Shown: positions 25,109 through 35,500, counted from the first letter of the stretch. The stretch is DNA of 41,064 bases from Lentisphaeria bacterium (GCA_022768375.1 JALEMG010000024.1:1-41064); one strand, 5' to 3'. Program-made: numbers and translations. The notes: generated from the letters alone by a model not told the origin.

Positions 25109-26065
25109 ATGAAAGCACTGGTTTTCGGCGGCACCGGCTGGGTGGGACATCACATCGTGCTGGAGTTTTTCAAACACGGGTACGACGTCACCGTCGCCTC
25201 CCGGGGGACCCGGTCGGAGGCCAGTTACGCCGAACCGATCCCGTCCGAGGTCCGGCGGGTCGTGGTCAACAAAAGCGATGCGGCGGAGATGAAGGCGCTG
25301 CTGGCGGAGAAGTTTGAAATCATCATCGACTCCGTGCCGTCGCCGGATTCGATCCGCAACGTCTTTCAGTACGCCCGCGGTCTGCGGCACTATCTGCACT
25401 GTTCCAGCACCGGCGGCTATGCGCCGCTTCCTTTCATCCCCTGCAATGAGACCGCCCGCTATCGCGGCGCGGCCGAGGGCGACAATGTGGCCGACGCCAT
25501 CGGGGTCGGCTGGAAAACCAAGGCGCTCTGCGACGCCGAAGTCATGTCGCTTTTTCATACCCACGGCTTCCCGGCCACGGTGATCCGGCCCTGCTACATC
25601 ACCGGAGGCGGCGACAAACTCCCGCTGGACAACCTCGGCGGACGGCGGGAGACCTTTCTGCCGGATATTCTCGGCGGCAAAGTTCTGGAAGTCCCGGACA
25701 ACGGTCTGGCACTGCTGCAGCCCGTCCATGTCAAGGATCTGGCGAGAAGTTTCCGCCTGGCGGTCGAAAACCGCCGAAGCATCGGGGAACGCTACAATAT
25801 CTGCCTCTCCCACGCCCTGCCGCTGAAAGAGTATCTGGCGCTCAACGCCGCCGCGCTGGACCGGAAAGCGGTGCTGGAATTCGTGCCGCTGGCGGAACTG
25901 CTCCAGCGCCACCCCGAAGACCCCATCGGTCTGCGGTTCGTGGCCACGCACATGTGCTTCTCCATCGCCAAAGCCCGGTGCGAGATCGGCTATGAACCGG
26001 AACACACGCCGGAGGACACCATCGTCGAGACCGCCCGGCTCTGCGCGGCAAAACTGGGACGGTAG
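25109..26065 (+). CDS. NAD-dependent epimerase/dehydratase family protein
   Basis: 318 residues with an extended short-chain dehydrogenase fold. The N-terminal nucleotide-binding motif is ALVFGGTGWVGHHIV (GGTGxxG). The usual catalytic YxxxK is not obvious: the expected position carries GVGWKTKALCDAEV, with Lys but no Tyr, as in atypical members such as isoflavone-reductase or CSP41-like proteins. Later RPCYITGGGDKLPL and QPVHVKDLARSF match the epimerase core. It probably binds NAD(P) and a nucleotide sugar or similar ligand, but the reaction is uncertain. ATG at 25109 is preferred over an upstream TTG that lies in the promoter; AAAGGAAAGG precedes it. Confidence 0.8.
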   Translation: MKALVFGGTGWVGHHIVLEFFKHGYDVTVASRGTRSEASYAEPIPSEVRRVVVNKSDAAEMKALLAEKFEIIIDSVPSPDSIRNVFQYARGLRHYLHCSSTGGYAPLPFIPCNETARYRGAAEGDNVADAIGVGWKTKALCDAEVMSLFHTHGFPATVIRPCYITGGGDKLPLDNLGGRRETFLPDILGGKVLEVPDNGLALLQPVHVKDLARSFRLAVENRRSIGERYNICLSHALPLKEYLALNAAALDRKAVLEFVPLAELLQRHPEDPIGLRFVATHMCFSIAKARCEIGYEPEHTPEDTIVETARLCAAKLGR

Positions 26066-26145
26066 TCGCAACTTCCCCCGAGAGGGAGACAGCGGCGTCA
26101 CCGCGCCCGCCGGTCGAAAAAAACGCATCGGCGCCGAACGGGGAC

Positions 26146-26174
26146 TTGATTTTTTTCTTCGCACGGGTTACATT
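26146..26174 (+). promoter_or_regulatory. Promoter of the thioesterase gene
   Basis: TTGATT (26146-26151), a 17-base spacer and TACATT (26169-26174), about 40 bases before the ATG at 26214. Confidence 0.6.
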
Positions 26175-26213
26175 ATCGGCGTCGCGCCCGCAGCGCGGGC
26201 AGGAGATGGGATC

Positions 26214-26993
26214 ATGGAAGAACACAAACCGTTTGTCGCCGACTATCCGCTGATGCTCAACGATCTGGCCCCGGACGCCAAGATCCGCGGCTGTATGCTT
26301 TTCAACTATTTGCAGGACGCCGCCGGCCGCCATGCCGACCGTCTGGGGCTGGGACTGCGGCAACTCCGGGGCAATCATCTGATCTGGGTGCTGTCGCGCA
26401 TCCGGCTGCAAATGGAGGATTTCCCGGAATACGGCGACGTACTGCGCGTCATCACCTACCCCAGCGGATACGACCGGCTGTTCGCGTTTCGGCAGTTCCG
26501 ACTGGAATCGGCCCTCACGGGGCGGCACTTCGGAGTGGCGGGGAGCGCATGGCTGACGCTGAACCCGGAGACCTACCGTCCGGCGTCGCCGGAGCAATAT
26601 CTGCGCGACCTTCCCCACTGGACCGGTCGCGGCGAGGTGTTCTTTCAGGGGGATTCGCTGGGCAAACTCCGCCCGCCGGCCGACGCGGAACCGGAACTGC
26701 CGCTGACACACCGGATATCCGCCACCCAGATCGACTACAACCGGCATCTGAACAACGCCTATTACGCCATGTTCACCGAGGACTGGCTGGGCGAATACGC
26801 CCGTTTGCTGGTCCGGGTGCGGGAAATTCAGGTGAACTTCAACCACTCCACCGCCTTCCGGGAACATCTGGTCTGCCGGGGAAGACTGGAGGAGGAGTCC
26901 GGGGCGTTCTACGTCGAAGGGACGCTTCAGGAAAGCGGCAGGAATGCGTTTCAGGCGCAGGGAACAACGGAACTGCTTCACCTGTCGGAGTGA
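26214..26993 (+). CDS. Acyl-ACP thioesterase (FatA/FatB-like)
   Basis: 259 residues, a tandem double hot-dog protein of the PF01643 type. The first hot-dog starts at FVADYPLMLNDLAPDAKIR, with the hot-dog helix LFNYLQDAAGRHADRLGLG and WVLSRIRLQMEDFPEYGD. The second carries the catalytic signature TQIDYNRHLNNAYYAMF, where the Asn and His of the DxNxHxNN motif lie. It releases free fatty acids from acyl-ACP and so sets chain length. ATG at 26214 follows AGGAG. The 3' end overlaps the convergent araC gene by 16 bases. Confidence 0.85.
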   Translation: MEEHKPFVADYPLMLNDLAPDAKIRGCMLFNYLQDAAGRHADRLGLGLRQLRGNHLIWVLSRIRLQMEDFPEYGDVLRVITYPSGYDRLFAFRQFRLESALTGRHFGVAGSAWLTLNPETYRPASPEQYLRDLPHWTGRGEVFFQGDSLGKLRPPADAEPELPLTHRISATQIDYNRHLNNAYYAMFTEDWLGEYARLLVRVREIQVNFNHSTAFREHLVCRGRLEEESGAFYVEGTLQESGRNAFQAQGTTELLHLSE

Positions 26994-27859
26994 GACCTGC
27001 CCCGGGACCGCCGCGGACGCGAACCGGGAGCCCCCCCGCCGGAACCGATCAGCATGTTGCGGAATTCACTGGGCGTCTTGCCGAAACTCTCGCGGAAAAC
27101 CTTGTCAAAGTAATGTTGGGCGTTGAAACCGCAGTGGTCCGCCACTTCCTTGATGTTCATGTCGGAGGCCAGCAGTTCCAATGCCTGCTGCATCCGGTAA
27201 CTGCACAGGTACTCCTGCGGCGACACTCCGCATTTGGCGGTAAACACCCGGTGCAGAGTCGAACGGTGTACTCCAAGTATGTTCGCAGCCTCCTGCAGAG
27301 AAAAATCGCCGTTGGCGAAATTCTGGGCGACAACCATCCGGAACCGCTCCTCCAGATCGTGACTGCCGGTATCGCCGGAGAGGGGATTGACCGCCCGGGT
27401 GAAAATCTCGTAGGCCGCGATGGAGGCCGTGATCGCCCCCTCCGCGTCGATTTTCATGATGGCGTCGATCGCGGAATTGAAAAGTTTCTCCGGCGGGGGA
27501 CCGAGATGCAGTAATTCCTGCCGGAATCCGAACGTCCGGATCACCGCCTCCATGTCCGGCCCGTCGCAGGTCAGCCAGTAGTAATCCCAGCGGGACTTGT
27601 CACTGTAGATCACGTGTGTGCTGCCGGGCATGTAGCAGAAGAAGTCTCCGGACGACATTTTCATCTCTTTGCCGTAACTGTGCAGATACCCTTCCCCGCC
27701 GCAGCACCAGAGAATTTCCAAAAAATCCTTCTTTCCCCCGGCGTCCCGAAAATCACGGTACGTTATGTAATGTCCGGCGGAACGGACATTTATGAAACTG
27801 CGAACAGGGCTTGACTTTCCCACCCGAAACGCGACCCGCTGAAAATACGACCCCGGCAT
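26978..27859 (-). CDS. AraC-family transcriptional regulator
   Basis: 293 residues. The N-terminal ~150 residues form a cupin-like ligand domain (GYLHSYGKEMKMSSGDFFCYMPGSTHVIY is the typical sugar-binding beta-barrel region). Residues ~180-275 hold two HTH motifs: FSLQEAANILGVHRSTLHRVF and MNIKEVADHCGFNAQHYFDKVF, with the family closing KTPSEFR. A 26-residue Gly/Arg-rich tail follows, encoded in the overlap with the thioesterase gene. It is divergent from the GH2 gene and likely controls it in response to a sugar. Its own promoter overlaps the proposed operator, suggesting autorepression. Confidence 0.93.
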   Translation of the reverse strand: MPGSYFQRVAFRVGKSSPVRSFINVRSAGHYITYRDFRDAGGKKDFLEILWCCGGEGYLHSYGKEMKMSSGDFFCYMPGSTHVIYSDKSRWDYYWLTCDGPDMEAVIRTFGFRQELLHLGPPPEKLFNSAIDAIMKIDAEGAITASIAAYEIFTRAVNPLSGDTGSHDLEERFRMVVAQNFANGDFSLQEAANILGVHRSTLHRVFTAKCGVSPQEYLCSYRMQQALELLASDMNIKEVADHCGFNAQHYFDKVFRESFGKTPSEFRNMLIGSGGGAPGSRPRRSRGRSHSDR

Positions 27860-27876
27860 ATCCCCATCTCCCCTGG

Positions 27877-27904
27877 TGCGACAAATTTGCTATTAAAAAT
27901 ACAT
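27877..27904. promoter_or_regulatory. Proposed AraC operator in the araC/GH2 intergenic region
   Basis: TGCGACA (27877-27883) and a degenerate second half-site AAATACAT (27897-27904), 20 bases apart start to start. The second site ends 8 bases before the GH2 -35 box. The same pair, with identical spacing to the -35, precedes the Pmp-like gene (36477-36504). AraC proteins bind such directly repeated half-sites about two helical turns apart. Inferred from two instances only. Confidence 0.5.
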
Positions 27905-27924
27905 CCATGTTATTGTAAAATCAA
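27896..27924 (-). promoter_or_regulatory. Promoter of the araC gene
   Basis: On the minus strand, TTGATT (complement 27919-27924), a 17-base spacer and TATTTT (complement 27896-27901), about 37 bases before the araC start. Its -10 box coincides with the second operator half-site. Confidence 0.55.
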
Positions 27925-27941
27925 GTTCTCTCAGGTATATT
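27913..27941 (+). promoter_or_regulatory. Promoter of the GH2 operon
   Basis: TTGTAA (27913-27918), a 17-base spacer and TATATT (27936-27941), about 38 bases before the ATG. The weak -35 next to an operator is typical of an activator-dependent promoter. Confidence 0.6.
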
Positions 27942-27979
27942 TGTGGCAGTTCATGAAAAATTGAGGTGCGACGGAGAGC

Positions 27980-30811
27980 ATGATTCACACGATTGATCTT
28001 AACGGCGAGTGGGATTTTTTCTATTCGCCCCAAGGGTTTGTCCCCGGAGAAACTCCGCTGCCGGACACGGGAGATTTCACCGGCAGAATGGTCACTCCGG
28101 GCTACTGGGACGACCACTGGGAATTATTCAGTGAGGAAGACTTCTTCGGCCTCACCGCCCGATTCAATCCCGACTACCGGCCGGTGGTATTTCCCATGGC
28201 GCGGTCGCTGACGCCGCACGCGGCCAGCAGTTTCCTGATCGGGACCGGTTTTTACCGCCGGACCATCGCGTTTGAATCCGGAGTCGATCTCGCGGTGCTG
28301 AACATCGGTCCGGCCATGTGGGGCTGTTCGGTTTTCTGCAACCGGAAACTCTGCGGCGTGCAGACCGGATATTCCACGGCGACGGATTTCGACCTGACGC
28401 CGCATCTGCGCGCCGGAACGGACAACGAGATCATCCTCGTCGTCTGCAACCGGCACGACGACGGAGGCGCCTACTGCCGGTTGGACGGCACCCATGCGGG
28501 CATGAATTTCGGCACCCGTCCGGGCCAGCACCGGGGACTGGCGGCGCAGGGCTTTCAATCCGAACGCGGCGGGATCTGCGGCGGCGTCTCGCTGAAACTC
28601 TCCGACCGGGCCCGCATCGCGGACTGGTTCGTCTCCTTTGAAAACGAAGTACCCCACTGGCATGTGGAGTTGCAGCACGGCAAAAACCGGCGTCTGCAAT
28701 GGCGGATCCGCGCCGCCGGACAGGAGATGTGCGCCGGAGAAGTGCGGTGCAGTTCCGATCGGGCGGATTTCCTCACCCCGGAATTCTCCGGCAAACGCTG
28801 GAGCGACCACGACCCGGCGCTTTACGATCTGGAACTCCAACTCCGGGACGACGGGGGACTGTGCGACACGGTCTGTCGGCGCTGGGGCGCGGTCAAAGCC
28901 TCGGTCAGGGACATGGCGATCCTGATCAACGGAAAACCGACCTTTCTTCGCGGAGTGACCGAACACTGCTATTTTCCGGAAACGACCGATCCGCACGCCG
29001 ATTTCGGCAAATACATGCACGATCTCGGCGTCCTCAAGGCCGCGGGGTTCAATTTCATCCGCTGTCACACCTGGTGCCCGCCGGACGAATTTTACCGCGC
29101 CTGCGACGAATTGGGGATCATGGTCCAGACGGAACTGCCGTCGGTCTACACGTTCCCGGAAGCGGAAGCGGTGATCCGGCAGATTCGCCGCCATCCCTGC
29201 GCGGTCATTTTCTGCGAAGGCAACGAAAAAATGCTGGATGCCGACGTCATCGCCCGCATTCGGAAACTGGCCGCGCGGCTCCGCGAACTGGCACCGGGCA
29301 TCCTGTTCAATCCGCAGGAGGCCATGCGCGGCGTCGAATGCGCCCTGTCCGAAAACCAGCCGGTGCGGGAGAATCCGTTCCCCCACGACCCGGTCCGGCT
29401 GGCGGAACTGACGGAATTTTCCGACGTTTTCGGCGCCCATGCCCGGGGCTGGTGCAGTTACGGGCACGACCTGTTCCCCGGGGTGGAGGAAATGCGCCGG
29501 AGTTTCACCGTCTACCATCGGCCGTGTCTGGTGCATGAAGCGGGCATCATGGGCGGGTACATCGATTTTTCGCTGGAGCCGCGGTACGAAAACACCTACA
29601 TCGGCACCGCGATCTTCCGGGCCGCCCGGGACAATATGCGGCGGCACGGCGTGTGGGAGAATGCGGAACGGTATTACCGTCTGAATACGCGGATGGTTTC
29701 CGCCATGCGCAAGCAGTTGATGGAGAATATGCGATCCTGCGATTTTCTGGCCGGATTCGATTTCCTCGGCGGCATCGACACCCACTGGCATCTCAACGGT
29801 TATCCCTGCGGCGTATTCAACGAGTTCTACGAGGAGAAGTACGGCGAGACCATCGCGGACATTCGCCGTTACAACGGCGAGACCATCCTCATCTGCGGCG
29901 CGGGCAAATGGAGAAACCGGACGGCGGGGACCCGCTTCAGTGAAAACATCGTCGTCTCCCACTTCGGCCCGGAGGACCTGCGCGGTGCGGTGCTGCGATG
30001 GCGGGCGGCGGCGGCGGACGGACGGACGCTGGGTTCCGGCAGGAAAGCGCTTTCCGAGATTCCCGCGGGCTGTGTGCGCACCATCGGCCGGATCGATTTC
30101 GCCCTGCCCGCCGCGCCCCGGGCCGAAAAATTCATTTTGACGGCGGAGTTGCGGAATGACCTCGGGAAATGGGACAATCAGTGGGAGTTCTGGACTTATC
30201 CGTCCGCGCCGGAATCCCCGGAGCATCCCGGAGTGCGGGAATTGCCCCGCCTCACTCCGGCGGATGTGGACGCATTGCGGCACGGGGAGAGTATCCTGCT
30301 GACCGGGGGCTTTCCCGGAGAGATTTTCACCGAGGCGTACCGGCCCTGCCCCAGCGGACGCGCCATCGGTCACTGCGGGACGGTGATCCACGACCATCCG
30401 ATCTGGGAGCATTTCCCCCATGCCGAATTCGCGGAATGGAATTTTTTCCCGCTGATGACCGATTCCACTTCGCTGACCACGGACGCGGAGATGCCGGCAT
30501 TCACACCGATCCTGGAGTTGATCCCGTCTTTCAAACTGATCCGCCGCAAATCTCTGCTGAGCGAATACCGCGTCGGCGCCGGGCATCTGCTGATCTGCGG
30601 GCTCCGACTGGATGCGCCGGACCCGGCGGCGCCGTGGATGCGGCATGTACTGCTGGAATATCTTCGCGGCGGTCGTTTCGCTCCCGCGCCGGAATGGTTC
30701 CCGACCGACCTGCTCAAGCGCGTCATTGCGCCGGTCCGACGGGGCAACACCGGGTTGAAGATCGATTCCGGCGGACGGCCGATTTTCGGAACGGGCAATT
30801 CCCGGCGATGA
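27980..30811 (+). CDS. Glycoside hydrolase family 2-like protein
   Basis: 943 residues, no clear signal peptide. The N-terminal jelly roll starts with IDLNGEWDFFYSP and holds the sugar-binding-domain pattern GTGFYRRTIAF. A beta-sandwich follows, then the TIM barrel from about residue 305 (ILINGKPTFLRGVTEH). The catalytic acid/base is Glu416 in FCEGNEKML; a likely nucleophile is Glu520 in LVHEAGIMGGY. After the barrel a ~270-residue region of beta type is of unknown role. GH2 includes beta-galactosidases, mannosidases and glucuronidases; specificity cannot be read. GGAG is close to the ATG. Head of an operon with the pseudopilin and two LamG genes, controlled by the divergent AraC gene. Confidence 0.85.
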   Translation: MIHTIDLNGEWDFFYSPQGFVPGETPLPDTGDFTGRMVTPGYWDDHWELFSEEDFFGLTARFNPDYRPVVFPMARSLTPHAASSFLIGTGFYRRTIAFESGVDLAVLNIGPAMWGCSVFCNRKLCGVQTGYSTATDFDLTPHLRAGTDNEIILVVCNRHDDGGAYCRLDGTHAGMNFGTRPGQHRGLAAQGFQSERGGICGGVSLKLSDRARIADWFVSFENEVPHWHVELQHGKNRRLQWRIRAAGQEMCAGEVRCSSDRADFLTPEFSGKRWSDHDPALYDLELQLRDDGGLCDTVCRRWGAVKASVRDMAILINGKPTFLRGVTEHCYFPETTDPHADFGKYMHDLGVLKAAGFNFIRCHTWCPPDEFYRACDELGIMVQTELPSVYTFPEAEAVIRQIRRHPCAVIFCEGNEKMLDADVIARIRKLAARLRELAPGILFNPQEAMRGVECALSENQPVRENPFPHDPVRLAELTEFSDVFGAHARGWCSYGHDLFPGVEEMRRSFTVYHRPCLVHEAGIMGGYIDFSLEPRYENTYIGTAIFRAARDNMRRHGVWENAERYYRLNTRMVSAMRKQLMENMRSCDFLAGFDFLGGIDTHWHLNGYPCGVFNEFYEEKYGETIADIRRYNGETILICGAGKWRNRTAGTRFSENIVVSHFGPEDLRGAVLRWRAAAADGRTLGSGRKALSEIPAGCVRTIGRIDFALPAAPRAEKFILTAELRNDLGKWDNQWEFWTYPSAPESPEHPGVRELPRLTPADVDALRHGESILLTGGFPGEIFTEAYRPCPSGRAIGHCGTVIHDHPIWEHFPHAEFAEWNFFPLMTDSTSLTTDAEMPAFTPILELIPSFKLIRRKSLLSEYRVGAGHLLICGLRLDAPDPAAPWMRHVLLEYLRGGRFAPAPEWFPTDLLKRVIAPVRRGNTGLKIDSGGRPIFGTGNSRR

Positions 30812-30843
30812 AAAGATCAACCCCAACCAACGGGAGGTAAAAT

Positions 30844-31641
30844 ATGATGTTGCGAAAAGGATTCGACGGGCATTCAAGGTGCGGTTTCACCTTGATCGAA
30901 CTGCTGGTGGTCATCGCCATCATCGCGATTCTGGCGGCCATGCTGCTGCCCGCGCTTCAGGGCGCGCGCAACCGGGGCAAGGCCGCGAACTGTCTTGGGA
31001 ATATGAGCAATGTCGGGAAGTGGTCGCAGTTCTACATCGACGACTTCGGCGGTTTCGTCTGCCGGGCCAGACTGATCTCCGACGACCACTCGGAGACGGA
31101 AATCACCTTTCAGAGCAAATTGACCCGGCTCTACTGCAATATCCCCTACAAGACCGGGGCATTCACGGATTCGGACCCCGATATCAGTCTGCGGAAACAG
31201 GAACGGCTGCCGTGGCGGTGTCCGGCCAACGGGGTGATCTGGCAGCATCGCGGAGCGAGTTCCACCGAATGTCTGGGCAATTATGCTGTCAACCGCTCCG
31301 CCGCCGGCAGCGCCAGCGCTTCCGGGGGCAGCGTGACCGGAACATTCCGCAGGGTCTCCGTCTTCCGCAAACCGTCGCGCACCGCGCTGATGCTGGACGG
31401 TCGGCCGGAAGGCACCGGCAGCGGGATCACTCCGTGGCCGGGGACCTATCTGGAGTTCACCTACCATCAAAGCCGGGAAAAATACGCCGACGGCCAGACT
31501 TACGGCTCGGTCGGTTATCCGCACAACGACCGGACCAATGCGATGTTCGTCGACGGTCATGTGGCGGTGACGATCCACCTCGGGGAAGGCCGGCAGTTGC
31601 CGGACATCGCCTATCAGGGGGGGAACGACTTTTACGAGTAA
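30844..31641 (+). CDS. Pseudopilin-like protein with H-X9-DG motif
   Basis: 265 residues. A 14-residue basic leader is followed by a type IV prepilin signal: cleavage after Gly14, then [20 protein letters not shown] with Glu at mature position 5. The C-terminal [14 protein letters not shown] fits the H-X9-DG motif of the large prepilin families in Planctomycetes and Lentisphaerae. Processing by a prepilin peptidase and membrane anchoring are expected; a link to type II secretion or glycan capture is inferred. GGGAGG is 6 bases upstream of the ATG. It sits 32 bases after the GH2 gene and 125 bases before the LamG gene; a small 6-bp hairpin lies in that gap (31700-31714). Confidence 0.88.
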   Translation: MMLRKGFDGHSRCGFTLIELLVVIAIIAILAAMLLPALQGARNRGKAANCLGNMSNVGKWSQFYIDDFGGFVCRARLISDDHSETEITFQSKLTRLYCNIPYKTGAFTDSDPDISLRKQERLPWRCPANGVIWQHRGASSTECLGNYAVNRSAAGSASASGGSVTGTFRRVSVFRKPSRTALMLDGRPEGTGSGITPWPGTYLEFTYHQSREKYADGQTYGSVGYPHNDRTNAMFVDGHVAVTIHLGEGRQLPDIAYQGGNDFYE

Positions 31642-31766
31642 GCAAAATCCGTCCCGGACGCCGGAAACATCGGGAGGAGGAAGAAACCGCGCCGGGGAAG
31701 CGGAACTTTTCCGCAAAGAGAATCGGAATGACGACCATCAACCCTAAACAATGAAAGGTTTGTAAA

Positions 31767-32555
31767 ATGAAAAAGACTCTGTTTCTGCTGGGCGGCCTCT
31801 GCGCCGCGATGATGCTGACGGCTCAGGACGATCCCGATCTGCTGTTCGAGGCGAATTTCGACAATTTCAGCGTCAATGCCGACATCGCTGCCGGAGACGC
31901 GAAATGCAAATCCTTCGCCGATCCGTCGCTGGAAGCGCGCAAGGCCCCCGGCGTCAACGGCAAAGGCAACGCGGTGATCCTGACCGCTCCGGAGGGGTGC
32001 GATTACGCCGTCGACGGCAACTTCGACGCGACACAGGGCACGGTCACGGTGTACGTCGCGGCGCAGAACTGGAAACCGTCGGCCAAGACAGTCCAGATAT
32101 TCTTTGACGCGGCGTTGAGCGACGAGTTCCGGCTGCTGCTCTACAAGAACCCGTATGCGAACTGCTTCTATGCCCTGCTCTCCGCTCCGGATGCGGACGG
32201 CAAACGGCAGAATTTTCAGGCGACCAGTTTTCTGACCGACGATCTGTGGCCGGCCGGCAAGTGGCACCGGCTGGATGTCACTTGGGATTCCCGGTATCTG
32301 AAACTCTACGTGGACGGGGTGCAGACGCCCCGCAAAAGTTGGCATGTTTCCACCCGCAAATTCCCGCAGGTGATGACCTTCTCCAACCAGAGCAGCGCCA
32401 GCGGTTACCTCAGCATCGGGACCTCCCCGGGGTGGCGCAGCAGCAGCAGCGTGAAGCACGGCGACGCCACCGCGTTTGATCTGGTCCGGGTCTGGAAACG
32501 TCCGCTCACGGCGGAGGAGATCAAGAACGATCACGACAAGTATATCGCCCGCTGA
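31767..32555 (+). CDS. Secreted LamG/concanavalin-like domain protein
   Basis: 262 residues. A signal peptide (MKKTLFLLGGLCAAMMLTA) is followed by one LamG-type beta-sandwich: DLLFEANFDNFSVNAD at the start, GTVTVYVAAQNWKPS, KWHRLDVTWDSRYLKLYVDG in the core and FDLVRVWKRPLTAEEIKND at the end, the typical LamG closing pattern. It closely resembles the first ~250 residues of the next gene. LamG domains bind glycans or hold domains together; a glycan-binding role is inferred. It has no catalytic domain of its own. AAAGG lies upstream of the ATG. Confidence 0.82.
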   Translation: MKKTLFLLGGLCAAMMLTAQDDPDLLFEANFDNFSVNADIAAGDAKCKSFADPSLEARKAPGVNGKGNAVILTAPEGCDYAVDGNFDATQGTVTVYVAAQNWKPSAKTVQIFFDAALSDEFRLLLYKNPYANCFYALLSAPDADGKRQNFQATSFLTDDLWPAGKWHRLDVTWDSRYLKLYVDGVQTPRKSWHVSTRKFPQVMTFSNQSSASGYLSIGTSPGWRSSSSVKHGDATAFDLVRVWKRPLTAEEIKNDHDKYIAR

Positions 32556-32578
32556 AACAGAAAAGAAAGGATGCCGCA

Positions 32579-35500
32579 ATGAAACACTCTTTGACATGGT
32601 TGTGCCTTTTTTTCGGGATGCTCCTCTCTCTTTGCGGAGCGGAACCGGGGGTACTGTTCGAGGCGAATTTCGATCAGTTCAGCGCCAACGCCGCGTTCGG
32701 CAAAGGGGGAGTGACGTGCCGTTCGTTCGCCAACCCCGACCTGCAGTTGCGGATGTTTCCGGGGGTCGGCGGCAAGGGCAACGCCATCAATCTGGAAAAC
32801 TCCGAATTCTGTGAATACCCGGCCATCGGCAACTTCAATTCCAAACAGGGGACCGTGACCATCTGGCTGGCGCCGCAGAACTGGAAGCCGTCGGAGAAAA
32901 AAGTGCAGGTGTTTTTCGACGCGGTGATCCATTCCGGCTTCCGGCTGATCGTCTACAAGAATCAGTACGCCAACTGCTTTTACGCGCTCATCATGTTCCC
33001 CGGAGCGCCGGGAACGGAAAAGAACTTTCAGGCCACCAGTTTCCTGCCGGACGCCGACTGGCCGGCGGGCAAGTGGCATCGGCTGGACGTCACCTGGGAT
33101 TCCGAAACGCTGAAACTCTACGTCGACGGATTGCAGACGCGCCGGGAACGCTGGCACATCTCCACGAAGAAATTCCCGGCGCGGATGGACTTCCCGATGC
33201 CGGACGACGAGCGGGACTTCATCGCCGTCGGCACCTCGAAAAGTTGGAACGGCAGCGCCGATGTCGACCGGCATCACCGGACCGCGTTTGATCTGGTCCG
33301 GGTCTGGGACCGGCCGCTTTCCGCCGCGGAGATCAAGGCCGACTACGAAAGGACCGTGCCTTCGCAGTTCGGCAAGGTCCGGCGGAAAAACCGCCTGACC
33401 ATCCCCCTGACCGCCGATCCCGCTCGCGCCACCGTCGTGCCGATCAACAATCTGATGGAGGGCAGCGAAGCCAAATGCGCTCCGGCCGACGCCAAAGCCG
33501 CGCTGTACTGCGACGAAAATTACCTTCATCTCGATGCCGATATCGCCTATTCGCCCCGCCCGGCGCGGATCGCCGCGCGCGACGGGGAACTCTGGCTGGA
33601 CGACGTGCTGGAGTTTCATCTGGTCAGCACCGCCGGGACCGTCTATCAATTCATCGTCAACGGCAAAGGCGCCGTCTACGATGCCAAAAACGGCAATCCG
33701 GCGTGGAACCCGGCAATCAAGTGTCAAGCCGATGTCAGGGACGGAATGTGGCAAATCCGCCTCGCCATTCCCCGCAAAGACCTGGACGAAATAACCCCGA
33801 ACGCGGTGTGGCAGGGCGGAATATTCCTGTCGCTGATGACCCCGCGCGGCGCGTACTGCCGTCAGGCGTGGTTCGACGGCGGAGCCAAAATGTTCGCCGA
33901 ACCGGTCAACCGGGGCGAATTCATTTTCGGCGACGAGGCATTTCAACTGGCCATGCCGGGCGACCTGGGAAACGGGGACTTCGTCTTTGAACTGAAGCGC
34001 ACGGGGAGCGAACCGGTGAAAACCCACGCCTATATCCTTGCGGAAAACGGCGTGCGGACCGACTTCGCCGGAGATCTTTTCAAGACCGGATGGGCGACTC
34101 CCCTGCCCGCCGGCAAGTATCAGTTGGCGGTCACGGTCTCCCGGGGCGGAAACAAACTTTTCCTCTACGAGAAGTTTTTCACCGTCAACAAGCCGCTGGA
34201 ACTCAAATTCACCTCCTATCCCTCACGCAAGTTCGTGGAAGTTTCCGTGGATTTCAGCAACGCCGGAGCGGACAATTTGAAAAAACTCGGCGGCGCGGGC
34301 ATCGAAGGCTCCGTCAAACTCATGCGCGACGGCAAGACCATCTCCGAAGTCCCGATCACGGCTAAAGCGCTGAAAACCATCGTCAAACTCCCGCTGCCGA
34401 ACGCTCCGGAAGCCGGGACCTGCGTCATCGCCGGGGAATTCGGCAGTCTGCGGAACTCCGTCAACTTCCGGGTGCCGGACATGACCCCGTACCGGTTGAA
34501 GATCGCGGACGATCACACCGTGCCCCGGCCGTGGGTCCCGATCCGCGACAAAGGGGACTTGAGTTTCGATCTGCTCGACCGGACTTATGTTTTCGGCAAC
34601 TCTCCGGCTCCGGTGCAAGTTGTCTCCCGGAGCGAAAACATGCTGATCTCTCCCCCCGTCTGGGCGGTCAACGGTCAGGCGGTGCAATGGAGCAAGGTCG
34701 AAATTGCGGCAAAGCATCCCGATGTGGTGAAACTGACCGGCACCGGTCACGCTCCGGGCCTGAAATTCACCTGGCGGGGCGAACTGAACTTCGACGGCGT
34801 ATACAAACTCACGCTGGACATGACGCCGGAAGCCGGACGGACCCGGATCGACTCCTTCCGAATGAGTTATCAGGTCCCGGCGGCTCACGCCCGTTATTTC
34901 CTCTCGCCCACGCTGCTGCCGTGGCGGGACGACCGCATCGACGTCCGGTATGAAATCCTCCACGCCAACAGCAACCGGGACTTTTTCCTGTGGAATACCG
35001 GAATCGAAAAAGGCTTCCTCTGGTGGCCGAAAAGCAACGCGAATTTCGTCAACGCCCCCGGCGAAAAGCAGATCTCCGTCGTCCGGCGCAAAGAAACGGT
35101 CACAGTCGATGTCCGGTTCATCAGCCAGTCGGCGGAACTGACCAAAACCGCGCAGTACGTCAGCGCCTTTCTGGGCACCCCGGTCAAACCGCTGCCGCTC
35201 AAATCCCGGGCGGAGAACATCAGCGGCTGGGGCCGGACCGCGCACCAGACGTTGCAGCCGATGGGGTGGGGAGTTTTCGAGCCCGGCGAACACGCGGAAG
35301 ACTGCACCAGCGCCGCTGGCATGAAACTGGCGCACCCGGACCGATTCCAGAGCGCGCTGGACCGCTGGCACAAGGTCAACGTCCGTCCGTTCCTCTACGG
35401 AATGCCGGCGCAGATCGCCACCAACGACCCGGAATACGACTACTTCTACGCCGAATGGGCCAAGACGCCGACCTACACCCACAGCGTCACCAAGCGGGGG

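Noticed and set aside
27966-27972. Third TGCGAC box just before the GH2 start codon
   Set aside because: It lies in the ribosome binding region downstream of the promoter, without a second half-site at the right distance.
28124-30877. 917-codon frame antisense to the GH2 gene
   Set aside because: Shadow frame; the sense strand has GH2 motifs, a promoter and a ribosome binding site.
31728-31754. Nine-codon frame MTTINPKQ as a leader peptide before the LamG gene
   Set aside because: Very short, no clear binding site, and no alternative hairpins to suggest attenuation.
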